A DNA stretch of 64,000 nucleotides from Comamonas sp. JUb58 (GCF_004364775.1 NZ_SOAL01000005.1:124001-188000), one strand, 5' to 3'. Shown: positions 28,659 to 37,824, numbered from the stretch's first letter. Made by a program: numbers and translations. Notes: generated by a model not told the origin, from the sequence alone.

Positions 28659-29657
28659 GTGACTTCCCCGACAGCACCCTCCCATGCCTCCGCGCTGCCT
28701 GCCAGAGGCCTGAGCGCCCCTCCCCCCTTTGCTGCGGACAGCGCTGCCAGCGTGCCCGAGACCACCAGCACACCCCCACCCCGCCGCCCTGGCCAGGGCT
28801 CAGCCCTCGCCGGCATTGTGCTGACAGTCATTGCCTGCGCCTGCTTTTGCCTGCTCGATACCGGCTCCAAATACGCGGGGGCGCTGCTGCCGCTGTTGAT
28901 GGCGCTGTGGCTGCGCTATCTACTGCAATCGGTGTTCACCGTTGGCTGGGGCGTCTACCAATACGGCAGTGCCGCGTTTCACACCACGCATCCGCGCTTT
29001 CAGGTGGCGCGCGCCGCGCTGTTTTGCAGCAGCAATGCCTGCGCGATGATGAGCCTGCGCTACCTGCCGCTGGCAGAGTTCACCGCCGTCGTCGCGATGA
29101 CGCCGCTGGCGATGACCCTGGTGGCGGCCCTCTGGCTCAAGCAGCCCGTCAGCCCGCTGCGCTGGGTACTGGTGGCCATGGGCTTTCTGGGCACCGTGGT
29201 CATCATCCGCCCGGGCAGCGCCAATTTCAGCGGCGGCGCGCTGGTCTGGCCGGCGCTGCAGCTGGCGGCCAACACCGCCTACCAGATCGTCAGCAGCCAG
29301 ATGGCCGGCAAGGAGCGACCGGTGACCACGCAGATCTACACCAGCCTGCTGGCCCTGGTGCTGACCTCCGCCAGCCTGCCCTGGTTCTGGCAACTGCCCG
29401 GCACCATGGCCCTGTGGCTGGCAGCGCTGGCCATGGGCGTGGGCAGCACCATTGGCCACCTGATGCTGCTCAAGGCCTATGAGCATGCCAAGCCGGCCAC
29501 CATATCGCCCTTCCTCTACAGCCAGATCCCCTTTGCGGTCTTCGCCGGCTGGATGCTGTATGGCCATATCCCCGACCACTGGGCGGTGCTCGGCATGGTC
29601 GCGATTGCGCTGGGCGGGGCGCTGAGCGCCTGGCTGTCGGTGCGCGAATCGCGCTGA
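28659..29657 (+). CDS. DMT-superfamily (EamA) transporter
   Basis: An inner-membrane protein of about 332 aa with ten predicted membrane segments in two EamA repeats (from about residue 42). It is related to RhaT/YdcZ-type metabolite exporters; the substrate is unknown. Visible features include MSLRYLPLAEFTAVVAMTPLAMTL in repeat 1 and LLKAYEHAKPATISPFLYSQIPFAVFAGW in repeat 2. The start is uncertain. The frame is open from 28371, but that would cover the Fur box and encode unlike sequence, so the GTG at 28659 (VTSPTAPSHAS) is preferred. Confidence 0.8.
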   Translation: MTSPTAPSHASALPARGLSAPPPFAADSAASVPETTSTPPPRRPGQGSALAGIVLTVIACACFCLLDTGSKYAGALLPLLMALWLRYLLQSVFTVGWGVYQYGSAAFHTTHPRFQVARAALFCSSNACAMMSLRYLPLAEFTAVVAMTPLAMTLVAALWLKQPVSPLRWVLVAMGFLGTVVIIRPGSANFSGGALVWPALQLAANTAYQIVSSQMAGKERPVTTQIYTSLLALVLTSASLPWFWQLPGTMALWLAALAMGVGSTIGHLMLLKAYEHAKPATISPFLYSQIPFAVFAGWMLYGHIPDHWAVLGMVAIALGGALSAWLSVRESR

Positions 29658-29680
29658 TCCCGGCGGGCGCAGACAGACGC

Positions 29681-29714
29681 AAAAAAAGCGCCACCGACAC
29701 AAGTCCGGTGGCGC
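29681..29714 (-). terminator. Rho-independent terminator after the gamma-glutamyltransferase gene
   Basis: On the minus strand GCGCCACCG...CGGTGGCGC (9-bp stem, arms 29706-29714 and 29688-29696) is followed by seven T. It ends the Bug/GGT transcript. Confidence 0.9.
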
Positions 29715-29741
29715 CCTGGCTGTGTTGGATCTGTCTATGCG

Positions 29742-31343
29742 TCAGTAGGCGACCGCCTGGCCGTCCTTGCGCGGATCGGAACCGGCCACATAGTGGCCGC
29801 CTTCACGCAAAATCAGCTGCGCACCGCCAAAGGCGAACACGCCATGGCCCTCTTCGATGCTCACTTCATGGCCCAGCGCACTCAGCGCTTCAATCACCTG
29901 CGGGTCAAAGCCCAGCTCGACGGAGACCTGGTTGCCACCGGTCACGCGCCAGCGCGGTGCGTCTGCAGCGGCCTGCGGGTTCTGGCCATAGCGCAGCACG
30001 CGCACGGACATCTGCACATGGCCCTGGCTCTGCATGGGGCCGCCCATCACGCCAAAGGCCATCTGCGGCCTGCCATCGGCATGCATCGCAAAGGCGGGGA
30101 TGATGGTGTGCGAAGGACGCTTGCCCGGCGCCACCTGGTTGGCATGGCCCGCCTCCGTGGTAAAGCCAGCGCCCCGGTTTTGCAGGCTGATGCCGGTGCC
30201 CGGCACGACCACACCCGAGCCAAAACCCATGTAGTTGGACTGGATGAAGGACACCATCATGCCGCTCTCGTCGCAGGCCGTCAGGTAGACCGTGCCGCCT
30301 GGCTTGGGCGCGCCGTAGCGGGCCAGGCTGGCCTTGTTGCGGTCGATCAGCTTGGCGCGCTCGGCCAGGTAGGCCGGGTTCAGCAGGTCTTGCTGCGGGT
30401 GGACGCGCATATGGTCGATATCGGCGTTGTACTCGGCCAGGTCGGCCAGCGCCAGCTTCATCGCCTCGATCTGCAGGTGCACGGTCTCAGCGCTGTCCAG
30501 CGGCTGGTCGCCGATGCCGATGGCATCGAGCAGGCCCAGCGCGATCAGCGCGGCAATGCCCTGGCCATTGGGCGGAATCTCATGCACCACCGAGTCGCCA
30601 AAGGGCTGGGCCACCGTGCCCACCCAGTCGCAGCGGTGGGCGGCCAGGTCCTCGACCGTCATCACGCCGCCGTTGGCCTGGCTGTGGGCCGCCATCTTTT
30701 GCGCCAGCGCGCCCCGGTAAAAGGATTCGCCCAGGGTCTCGGCAATCTCTTCCAGGGTGCGGGCATGCGCCTCGCTTTGGAACCAGCTGCCCGCCTGCGG
30801 AGCCTGGCCTTCGGGGGCAAAGCATTCCTTGAAGCCGGGCTGGTCACCCAGCTTGGCCAGGCCCAGTGCCCAGAGCTTGGCAATCGTCGGCGATACCGCA
30901 AAGCCGTGGCGCGCATAGTCGATCGCCGGTTGCGCCACTTGCGCAAAAGGCAGCTTGCCAAAGCGCTTGGACAGCTCCACCCAGCCCGAGACCACGCCGG
31001 GTACGGTGACCGCGTTCCAGCCCTTCTCTGGGATGCCGCCGAGTTTGTCGAAGTATTCCGGCGTCCAGCCGGCAGGCGCGCGGCCCGAGGCGTTCAGGCC
31101 ATGCAGCTCCTGGCCGTCCCAGACAATCGCGAAGGCATCGCTGCCAATGCCGCAGCCCGTGGGCTCCACCACCGTCAAGGTCATCGCTGCGGCCAGCGCC
31201 GCATCCACCGCATTGCCGCCTGCTTGCAGCATGCGCAGGCCCGCTTGCGCTGCCAGCGGTTGCGAGGTGCTCACCACATTGCGGCCCAGTACGGGCGAGC
31301 GCTGCGAGGCATAGGGCTGGGCCCAGTCTTTCACGGTTGTCAT
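29742..31343 (-). CDS. Gamma-glutamyltransferase family protein
   Basis: An N-terminal nucleophile hydrolase of 533 aa that cleaves gamma-glutamyl bonds or related amides. It has the large-subunit motif AGLRMLQAGGNAVDAALAAAMTLTVVEPTGCGIG. The self-cleavage/nucleophile Thr sits in KPGGTVYLTACDESGMMVSFIQSNYMGFGSG, and the late GGPMQSQGHVQM box is present. No signal peptide is seen, so it is of the cytoplasmic YwrD-like type rather than the periplasmic glutathione-degrading type. It follows a Bug-receptor gene by 74 nt; the two likely form one transcript. Confidence 0.88.
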   Translation of the reverse strand: MTTVKDWAQPYASQRSPVLGRNVVSTSQPLAAQAGLRMLQAGGNAVDAALAAAMTLTVVEPTGCGIGSDAFAIVWDGQELHGLNASGRAPAGWTPEYFDKLGGIPEKGWNAVTVPGVVSGWVELSKRFGKLPFAQVAQPAIDYARHGFAVSPTIAKLWALGLAKLGDQPGFKECFAPEGQAPQAGSWFQSEAHARTLEEIAETLGESFYRGALAQKMAAHSQANGGVMTVEDLAAHRCDWVGTVAQPFGDSVVHEIPPNGQGIAALIALGLLDAIGIGDQPLDSAETVHLQIEAMKLALADLAEYNADIDHMRVHPQQDLLNPAYLAERAKLIDRNKASLARYGAPKPGGTVYLTACDESGMMVSFIQSNYMGFGSGVVVPGTGISLQNRGAGFTTEAGHANQVAPGKRPSHTIIPAFAMHADGRPQMAFGVMGGPMQSQGHVQMSVRVLRYGQNPQAAADAPRWRVTGGNQVSVELGFDPQVIEALSALGHEVSIEEGHGVFAFGGAQLILREGGHYVAGSDPRKDGQAVAY

Positions 31344-31417
31344 GTCTTGTCTTTCTGAATGCAATCGAGATGGCAGCCGGGGCGGCAACTAGCGCCCCGG
31401 TCTGGTGGTGGCAAGGC

Positions 31418-32437
31418 TTATTCGAGCGTGATGTGGTTGTCCTGGATCACCTTGGCCCAGCGCGCGCTGTCGGCCTTCACCAGGTCCGCAAACTGCGCAG
31501 GCGTACCGGGTTTGGCCACATCGGCGCCCAGCTTGGCCAGGCTGGCCACCACATCGGGATTTTGCATGGCCTTGTTGAAGGCGGCATTGATCTTGGCGGT
31601 CAGCTCGGGCTTGAGGCCCGCAGGCGCATAGACGCCAAACCAGGTCACCGAGGAGTAGCCGGGCAGGCCGGATTCGGCCACCGTGGGCAGCTGGGGCGCG
31701 AGCTGGGTGCGCTCGGCGCTGGTCACCGCCAGCGCACGCAGGCGGCCGCTGGCCACATGGGGCATGCCGGTGGGGATGGAGTCAAACAGCATATGCACCT
31801 GGCCGGTGGCCAGATCGCTGATCGACTGGGCCGTGCCCTTGTAGGGCACATGGGTCAGGGTGATGCCCGCCTGGGCCGCAAAGGCAGCGGTGTTCAGGTG
31901 CACGATGGTGCCATTGCCGCTGGTGGCGTAGTTCAGCTTGCCGGGGTTGGCCTTGGCATAGCTGATCAGCTCCTGCACGGTCTTGACCGGCAGCGAGTTG
32001 GTCACCAGCAGCACGCTGGCGGCATCGGCCACATGGGCGATCGGGGTGAAGTCCTTGTCTGCGCGGTAGGCCAGCTTGGGCATCAGGTGTGGCGAGATCG
32101 CATGGGTGCTGCTGGTGGTGAACAGCAGGGTGTAGCCGTCAGCGCTGGCCTTGGCGGCCTCGGCCGTGCCGATGGTGCCGCCCGCGCCTGGGCGGTTGTC
32201 GATCACCAGCGACTGGCCCAGCTCCTGCGACACCTTTTGCGCCACCACGCGGGCCACCAGATCGGTCGCGCCGCTGGGCGGAAAGGGCACGATGACGCGG
32301 ATCGCGCGCTCAGGCCATTGGCCGCCCTGTGCAGCGGCAAACGGGGACAGCACAGCCAGCGCCGTGCCAGCCACCAGGCCGGCGAGCAGTGGCCGGCGGC
32401 CAGGCATGCGAGAGAAAAGAGAATGGGTAGTTGGCAT
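31418..32437 (-). CDS. Bug-family (TctC) tripartite-transport solute receptor
   Basis: A periplasmic solute-binding protein of 339 aa. The signal peptide ends near FAAAQGGQWPERAIRVIVPFPPSGATD, and this last part is the family signature, followed by VIDNRPGAGGTIGTAEAAKA. Bug proteins bind carboxylates and other small acids. They are vastly expanded in Burkholderiales and mostly lack their own membrane subunits, as here. It is transcribed with a gamma-glutamyltransferase and divergent from a LysR regulator, so its ligand may be the substrate of that enzyme (inference). Confidence 0.9.
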   Translation of the reverse strand: MPTTHSLFSRMPGRRPLLAGLVAGTALAVLSPFAAAQGGQWPERAIRVIVPFPPSGATDLVARVVAQKVSQELGQSLVIDNRPGAGGTIGTAEAAKASADGYTLLFTTSSTHAISPHLMPKLAYRADKDFTPIAHVADAASVLLVTNSLPVKTVQELISYAKANPGKLNYATSGNGTIVHLNTAAFAAQAGITLTHVPYKGTAQSISDLATGQVHMLFDSIPTGMPHVASGRLRALAVTSAERTQLAPQLPTVAESGLPGYSSVTWFGVYAPAGLKPELTAKINAAFNKAMQNPDVVASLAKLGADVAKPGTPAQFADLVKADSARWAKVIQDNHITLE

Positions 32438-32620
32438 GGTGGTAAGCGTGTTGCAAAACATCTGCGAAGCACTCTGCGCTTGTGGCGCGGGCCAGAACAA
32501 CCGGTTCTTATGCGCCCATGGCGGGTGTGCCATGCGCGCGAGGGCAAAGGCGCCTGCGTGAAGCCTTGCATATTAAAAGCCTGTGACAAGCGACACCACC
32601 ACCGATTTGGCAAGGTAGGT

Positions 32621-32635
32621 TTGCCGATACGGCAA
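32621..32635. promoter_or_regulatory. Palindromic LysR-type operator
   Basis: TTGCCG-ATA-CGGCAA is a perfect 15-bp palindrome in the 237-nt divergent gap between the Bug and LysR genes, 40 nt before the LysR ATG. A related TTTGGCAAGG lies just to its left. Confidence 0.55.
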
Positions 32636-32674
32636 TGGGTTTATGCTTAGACCATTCTTTTGCGCAATACCACC

Positions 32675-33604
32675 ATGCCCCACCGCCCGCCCACACACCT
32701 ACAGGACACCGCGCTGCGCTACTTCCACGAGGTGGTGCAGTGCGGCTCGGTCAGCGCCGCATCCCTGCGCCTGCATGTGGCCAGCTCGGCCGTCAGCCGC
32801 CAGATCAGCGGGCTGGAGGCCCAGCTGGGCACGGCGCTGTTCGAGCGCCATGCGCGGGGCATGCAGCCCACGGCGGCCGGGCAGATCCTGGCCGAGCTGG
32901 CGCGCCGCATCAGCCTGGATGCCGAGCAGGCCATTGATGCCATCCATGCCCTCGACAGCCTGCGCGCCGGTCTGGTGCGCATCGCCACCTCGGATGCCTT
33001 TGCCAATGAGCTGCTGCCCCTGGCCTGCGTGGCCTTTCAGCGCCGCCACCCGGGCCTGCGCTTTGAGGTGAGCATGGTGCCGACCTTGCAGGTCTCCGCC
33101 AAGCTGCTGGCCGGCGAGGCCGATATTGGCCTGCGTTTCAGCATGTCTCCGCTCAAGAACATTGCCGTGGTGCACCGCCAAAGCGCACCGGTGCTGGCCG
33201 TGTTGCCGCCCGGCCATGTGCTGGCAAGCCAGGCATCGCTCACCCTGGCCGAGCTGGCCCGGCACCCGCTGGCCTTGCCACCGGCCGAGACGGCGATCCG
33301 CCAGATGATCGATCTGGCCTGCAGCCGCCAGGGCCTGCAGCTGGACCCGGTGCTGACTACCAACCATGCCAAGACCTTGCTCAATTTTGCGGTGCATGGC
33401 GGCGGTGTCACCGTCTCCAGCGAAGTGGGGGTGCGCCATATGCTGGCAGCGGGCAGCCTGGTGGCCCGCCCCTTGACCGATGCCGGCCTGGACCTGCGCG
33501 ATATCGAGGTGCAAACCCTGGCGGGCCGCCAGCTGCCTGCCGCCGCCCAGGCCTTTTTGGGGCTGCTGGTGCAAGAGCTGCAGGCGCTGCCGAGCCCGCG
33601 CTAA
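32675..33604 (+). CDS. LysR-family transcriptional regulator
   Basis: The 309-aa regulator has an N-terminal winged HTH (LRYFHEVVQCGSVSAASLRLHVASSAVSRQISGLEAQLGTALFERH, residues ~14-58). A C-terminal periplasmic-binding-like effector domain follows, including GEADIGLRFS and VHGGGVTVSSEVGV. It is divergent from the Bug/gamma-glutamyltransferase genes and likely controls them through the palindrome at 32621-32635. ATG 32675 was chosen; a TTG 15 nt upstream is in frame but weaker. Confidence 0.9.
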   Translation: MPHRPPTHLQDTALRYFHEVVQCGSVSAASLRLHVASSAVSRQISGLEAQLGTALFERHARGMQPTAAGQILAELARRISLDAEQAIDAIHALDSLRAGLVRIATSDAFANELLPLACVAFQRRHPGLRFEVSMVPTLQVSAKLLAGEADIGLRFSMSPLKNIAVVHRQSAPVLAVLPPGHVLASQASLTLAELARHPLALPPAETAIRQMIDLACSRQGLQLDPVLTTNHAKTLLNFAVHGGGVTVSSEVGVRHMLAAGSLVARPLTDAGLDLRDIEVQTLAGRQLPAAAQAFLGLLVQELQALPSPR

Positions 33605-33612
33605 GCGCCTGT

Positions 33613-34305
33613 TTACAAACCCAGCTGCTTGCGAAACGCCTGCGCTTGGCTGAAATGCCCATTGCCGATAAACGGCACCGGCGGGCGCAAGGCGGACAGC
33701 GGCGAGGGGTGGTTGCTGGTCAGCACCAGGTGGCCCCGGTCCTGCGGGATCAGCGCGCGCTTGCTCTGCGCATGGTTGCCCCAAAGCATGAAGACCACCG
33801 GCTTGTCTCCCTCGGCCACCTGGCGGATCAGCGCATCGGTGAGCAGCTCCCAGCCCTTGCCGCTGTGGCTGGCGGCCTGGCCCTCTTCCACCGTCAGACA
33901 GGTGTTGAGCAGCAGCACGCCATGGGTGGCCCATTTGACCAGGCTGCCGCCCGGATCGGGGAAAGGCGGGAACGGCACGCCCAGGTCGCGCTGCATTTCC
34001 TTGAAGATGTTCTGCAGCGATGGCGGCAGTCGCACGCCGGAGGCCACGGAAAAAGCCAGGCCCTCGGCCTGGCCGCGCCCGTGGTAGGGGTCCTGCCCCA
34101 GGATGACCACGCGCACGCTCTCGGGTGGGGTCAGGCGCAGCGCACGCAGTGGCTCGGGCGGGAAGATCACCGCGCCGGCGTCCAGGCGCTGCTGCAGGTA
34201 CTGCGACAGCTGCTGGCCCTTGGGGCTGTCAAAGAATTGGTCCACCGTGGCTTGCCAACCGGCAGCCACCTGGTGGTTATGGAACGCTTCAGATGTCAGT
34301 TGCAT
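33613..34305 (-). CDS. ung: Uracil-DNA glycosylase
   Basis: Ung removes uracil from DNA to start base-excision repair. The 230-aa protein has the catalytic-water motif GQDPYHGRGQAEGLAFSV (Asp and His), LLLNTCLTVEEGQAASHSGKGWE, FMLWGNHAQSK and the DNA-intercalation motif HPSPLSA. Length matches E. coli Ung (229). It lies 29 nt after the sensor-kinase gene on the same strand and could be co-transcribed, with no obvious link in function. It converges with the LysR gene, 8 nt apart. Confidence 0.95.
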   Translation of the reverse strand: MQLTSEAFHNHQVAAGWQATVDQFFDSPKGQQLSQYLQQRLDAGAVIFPPEPLRALRLTPPESVRVVILGQDPYHGRGQAEGLAFSVASGVRLPPSLQNIFKEMQRDLGVPFPPFPDPGGSLVKWATHGVLLLNTCLTVEEGQAASHSGKGWELLTDALIRQVAEGDKPVVFMLWGNHAQSKRALIPQDRGHLVLTSNHPSPLSALRPPVPFIGNGHFSQAQAFRKQLGL

Positions 34306-34334
34306 GCCCGCATTGTGCACGCTGCGCGGGCGCC

Positions 34335-35756
34335 TCAGAATGCGCTCTGCGATGGGCTGAGGGCGACGGGCAGCAGCATCTGCACCGCAAAACCGGGCTG
34401 GGTATTGCGAAACTGCAGTTGCCCGCCGTGCAGGCGCACCACCGCCTGCACCGATGCCAGGCCCAGCCCTGTGCCGGGTTGCTGCTGCTGGGCCCGGAAA
34501 AAGCGCTGCGACAGCTGGGCCAGATCGGCATCGGCCACGCCCAGGCCATCGTCCTGCACCAGGATTTCCACGCAGGCCGCCGCATCGCCCACCGCCGGCA
34601 GGCAGCGGGCCTGCAGCACGATGCGGGGGCCCGCCCCGCCACGCGCGCCGTATTTGATGGCGTTCTCCACCACATTGGCCAGCGCACTGGCCAACAGATT
34701 GGTGTCCCCCAGCGCCAGACAGCGGCCATCGCCCTCATCCCCCGGCAACTGCAGCTCCATGCTGCCGCCCTGCTCCTGCACCACCGGCTCATACAGCTCA
34801 TGCAGCTCCAGCAGCAGCAGCGCCACATCCACCGCGCCAAATGCCTGGCGCAACGCGCCGCTTTCCACTTCGGCAATCGCCAGCAACTTGTCGAACACCA
34901 CACCCAGCTCTGCCACCTCCTCGGCGACCAGGCGCAGGGTGGCGCGCTGGTCGGCCGCCGGCGCCTGCTCGGCCGCACGCAGGCGCAGCAAAATGCGCGT
35001 CATCGGCGTGCGCAGATTGTGGGCAATGGTGTTGGAGACATGGCGCACGCCATCCATCACCTGCTGCAAGCGCTCCAGCATGCTGTTGATGTCGCGGCTC
35101 AGCAGCGCAAACTCATCCTTTTCCTGGTGTTGCACCGGAATGCGCTGCGCCAGGTCGCCGGCGGCCACCCGCGCCATGGTGCTGCGGATGCCCAAGGCGC
35201 GCGCATCGACCAGGCGCCGAAAGCTGATCGCCCCGACCACCGCCATCAGCAGCGCCACCACCACCACCAGGCTGCTGGCCCGCGCAAACAGATCCTCGAT
35301 GCTGACCTGGGTCCGCATATCGCTGCCCACCACCAGGTAGTTGCCATCGGGCAGCAACACCGCTTGCACGCGCCCCACCACCTTGCGCCCCATGCGCTGC
35401 ACCGTGAGTTCGCGCATGCCCAGCTGCGTCAACCGGCGCGCCGGCACGATGTCGGCATTGCCAATGATGGTGTGGCCATCGGGCGTGAGCAGCAGAATGA
35501 TTTCGGTGTCGGTGTTGATGCCATCGCGCATCAGGTGGTCGATCTGGTCATGCAGCGCGGCGACACCGTGCACGGCGGCATAGTCCTCCAGGCGCTTGAG
35601 CTGGGTGGTGGCGTACTGGTCCAGCCGGTTGCGCAGCACGCCCACGATCTGCAGGTAGAACACCGCCAGCACCACCGCCACGGTGAACACCAGCATGCAG
35701 CCATAGCTCAGCGCCAGGCGAAAGGCCAGCGAGCGCCAGGGCAGCACCCGTGCCAT
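34335..35756 (-). CDS. Two-component sensor histidine kinase (metal efflux locus)
   Basis: An inner-membrane kinase of 473 aa. It has TM1 ~12-36, a periplasmic sensor ~37-160, TM2 ~162-182 and HAMP to ~235. The HisKA H-box is SNTIAHNLRTPMTRI with His246. The HATPase domain has the N-box VVENAIKYGA, DDGLGVAD and GTGLGLASV. The residue after the phospho-His is Asn rather than the usual Asp/Glu. Its ATG overlaps the response-regulator stop (TAATG), and both follow the RND genes, so it probably senses a metal cation in the periplasm. Confidence 0.9.
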   Translation of the reverse strand: MARVLPWRSLAFRLALSYGCMLVFTVAVVLAVFYLQIVGVLRNRLDQYATTQLKRLEDYAAVHGVAALHDQIDHLMRDGINTDTEIILLLTPDGHTIIGNADIVPARRLTQLGMRELTVQRMGRKVVGRVQAVLLPDGNYLVVGSDMRTQVSIEDLFARASSLVVVVALLMAVVGAISFRRLVDARALGIRSTMARVAAGDLAQRIPVQHQEKDEFALLSRDINSMLERLQQVMDGVRHVSNTIAHNLRTPMTRILLRLRAAEQAPAADQRATLRLVAEEVAELGVVFDKLLAIAEVESGALRQAFGAVDVALLLLELHELYEPVVQEQGGSMELQLPGDEGDGRCLALGDTNLLASALANVVENAIKYGARGGAGPRIVLQARCLPAVGDAAACVEILVQDDGLGVADADLAQLSQRFFRAQQQQPGTGLGLASVQAVVRLHGGQLQFRNTQPGFAVQMLLPVALSPSQSAF

Positions 35757-36487
35757 TACAGCCCCTGCGCCAGCAGGGCATGCGGGTCGCTGGTCAGGCA
35801 GTAGCCCACGCCGCGCACGGTATGGATCAGCGCGGGCGCATGCCCCTTGTCCACCTTGGCACGCAGGCGGCTGATGTGCACATCGATCACATTGGTCTGC
35901 GGGTCAAAATGGAAGTCCCACACCGACTCGAGCAGCATGGTGCGGGTGACAATCTGGCCGGCATGCTGCATCAGGTAGGCCAGCAGCCGAAACTCGCGCG
36001 GCTGCAGCTGCAAGGCCTGGCCGCCGCGCTCGGCATTGCGCGTCATCAGGTTGATGCGCAAATCCTCGACCTGCATCTCACGCGGTTTCTCGACGGTTTG
36101 CGAGCGGCGCATCAAGGCCTCGATGCGCGCCACCAGCTCCGAAAACGCGAACGGCTTGGACAGGTAGTCGTCGCCGCCGGCCTTCAGGCCCCGCACCCGC
36201 TCATCGATCGACGACAGCGCGCTGAGCACCAGCACCGGCGTCTGCTTGCCCATGGCGCGCAAGGCCTGCACGATCTTGAGGCCATCAAAGTCGTCGGGCA
36301 GCATGCGGTCCAGCACGATCGCATCCCAGTCCTGCCCAACGGCCAGCGCCAGGCCGCGCAGGCCGTCATGGCAGACGCTGACCTGGGCGCCTTGCTGGCG
36401 CAGGCCGTCCGCCATGAAGCCCGCGTTCAGCGGGTCATCTTCGATGATCAGATAACGGTGGTTGGACAAGCTGTTGGCGACTCCCAT
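35756..36487 (-). CDS. OmpR-family response regulator (metal efflux locus)
   Basis: A 243-aa regulator. The receiver domain (residues ~10-125) has the acidic pair IIEDD, phospho-acceptor Asp60 in AIVLDRMLP and Lys in YLSKPF. The C-terminal winged HTH has LQPREFRLLAYLMQHAGQIVTRTMLLESVWD and NVIDVHISRLRAKVD. It resembles CzcR/CopR regulators. Direct repeats upstream of the efflux operon (42158-42177) are its likely target. The stop overlaps the kinase start. Confidence 0.92.
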   Translation of the reverse strand: MGVANSLSNHRYLIIEDDPLNAGFMADGLRQQGAQVSVCHDGLRGLALAVGQDWDAIVLDRMLPDDFDGLKIVQALRAMGKQTPVLVLSALSSIDERVRGLKAGGDDYLSKPFAFSELVARIEALMRRSQTVEKPREMQVEDLRINLMTRNAERGGQALQLQPREFRLLAYLMQHAGQIVTRTMLLESVWDFHFDPQTNVIDVHISRLRAKVDKGHAPALIHTVRGVGYCLTSDPHALLAQGL

Positions 36488-36500
36488 GGCTGAAACTATA

Positions 36501-36521
36501 CCCGGGGCAGCAGGCCCCGGC
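36501..36521 (-). other. Intercistronic GC hairpin before the response-regulator gene
   Basis: CCGGGG (36502-36507) and CCCCGG (36515-36520) form a 6-bp stem in the 50-nt gap between the outer-membrane factor and regulator genes. TATAGT follows immediately on the minus strand, 7 nt before the regulator ATG. It could be an internal promoter or processing site. Confidence 0.3.
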
Positions 36522-36537
36522 GATGCCACAAACGGGC

Positions 36538-37824
36538 TCAGGGCTGCACCTGCGGCATATTGCCGCTTGCCACCCGCAGCCGCCACTCGGCCTCCAGCAT
36601 GTCCTTGACCAGGTCGAGATGGTCCATGCGGCGCTCGCGCAGGGTATCCAGCACGTCGATCAGCTCCAGCACATTGCTCTTGCCCAGCTGGTAGGAATCC
36701 TGGGCCATGCGCCGCAGCTGGTCGAGCTGCGACAGCGCATCGGACTCAAAGGCCGCCAGCGCATCGTTGGCCATGCGCAGCTTCTGCAGGCTGCGCCACA
36801 GTTCTGCCTGGGCTGCGACCTCGGCGGCTTCCTGCTTGTACTGCGCCTGCATCTCGTCCGCACGGGCCTTGTCGATCGCGCCCTGCTTGCGGTCAAACAG
36901 TGGAATGTCCACCGACACGCCAACGATGCCGTAGCGGCCATCCTGCCGGTGGTTGACGCGGGTGTAGCTGAGCGAAGGCGTGGGAATGGCTTCGCGCTGC
37001 TGCAGCGCAATCTGCTGGCGCGACTGCTCCAGGTCGGCGGCCGCCGCCTTCAAGGCCGGCAGGCGGCCGCGCGCCTGTTCCCACAGTGCTTCGCTGCTGG
37101 CATAGGCCGCCAGGTCCATCGGCTTGAGCGAGCCGATGGCCACCGGCTCCCAGCGTGGCAGCGAGGCCAGCGCCGCCATCTTGCTGGCAGCATCTTTCAG
37201 GGCCGCCTCGGCCTTGCGGATCTGCACATCCATCTGCGCCACCTGCAGCACAATGCGGGCGCCGTCGTACTGGCTACGCGCACCCGCCTCGATCTGGCCC
37301 TTGACGATGCGGGCCGAGCCCGTCAGATCGTCGCGGGCGGCCTGCCACAGCGCCAGCCGCCGCTGGGCCACCAGCACCTCGTTGAAGGCGCTGGCGCCCT
37401 CGCCCAGCGCGTCCTGCACGCTGCTGTCCAGCTGCGCTGCAGCCACATCCTCGGCCTGGCGCGCGGTCTTGACCCGCTGGCTCAGCTGGCCAAAGATCGG
37501 CAGCGGCTGCTGGATGCCCAGGTCCTTTTCCTGCCGCTGCCGGCTGGCGGACACGGTGGGGTTGGGCCAGGTGCCCGCCGTCGTGGTATCGGCCCGGGCT
37601 GCGGCGATACGCGTGCGCTCGGCCTTGATGTGCGCGCTGTTGCGCGCCAGCAGTTGCAGGTACTCGTTCAGGCTGACCGAGGCGGGCGCCGTCTGCGCGC
37701 CGACCGCGATCGGCTGTCCATCGGCAGCGGTGGACTGCTGGGCAGAGGCCATACCGCTGGACAGCGCCAGCATCAGCGCCAGGCACAGGGCTTGTGGCAA
37801 GGGTTTAGAGGGCCAAACGCTCAT
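36538..37824 (-). CDS. RND efflux outer-membrane factor, CzcC type
   Basis: A TolC-fold outer-membrane channel of 428 aa that lets the tripartite pump release metal outside the cell. The signal peptide ends near GMASAQQ. Long coiled-coil alpha-hairpins rich in Ala, Gln and Glu follow in two repeats, with TPSLSYTRVNHRQDGRYGIVGVSVDIPLFDRKQGAI typical of CzcC/CusC-type factors. Its start overlaps the end of the RND pump gene by 20 nt, so translation is coupled. Order is membrane-fusion protein, pump, channel, regulator, kinase. Confidence 0.87.
   Translation of the reverse strand: MSVWPSKPLPQALCLALMLALSSGMASAQQSTAADGQPIAVGAQTAPASVSLNEYLQLLARNSAHIKAERTRIAAARADTTTAGTWPNPTVSASRQRQEKDLGIQQPLPIFGQLSQRVKTARQAEDVAAAQLDSSVQDALGEGASAFNEVLVAQRRLALWQAARDDLTGSARIVKGQIEAGARSQYDGARIVLQVAQMDVQIRKAEAALKDAASKMAALASLPRWEPVAIGSLKPMDLAAYASSEALWEQARGRLPALKAAAADLEQSRQQIALQQREAIPTPSLSYTRVNHRQDGRYGIVGVSVDIPLFDRKQGAIDKARADEMQAQYKQEAAEVAAQAELWRSLQKLRMANDALAAFESDALSQLDQLRRMAQDSYQLGKSNVLELIDVLDTLRERRMDHLDLVKDMLEAEWRLRVASGNMPQVQP

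Noticed and set aside
29793-31358. 521-aa plus-strand frame opposite the gamma-glutamyltransferase gene.
   Set aside because: Antisense shadow. Its composition is unnatural and no domain is recognisable, whereas the minus strand has all family motifs.
33598-33608. GCGCTAAGCGC palindrome between LysR and ung as a bidirectional terminator.
   Set aside because: The stem is only 5 bp with no loop space and no T tract on either strand.
34125-35804. 559-aa plus-strand frame opposite the sensor kinase.
   Set aside because: It is His/Gln/Arg-rich, typical of the antisense of a GC-rich gene, while the opposite strand encodes a complete histidine kinase.
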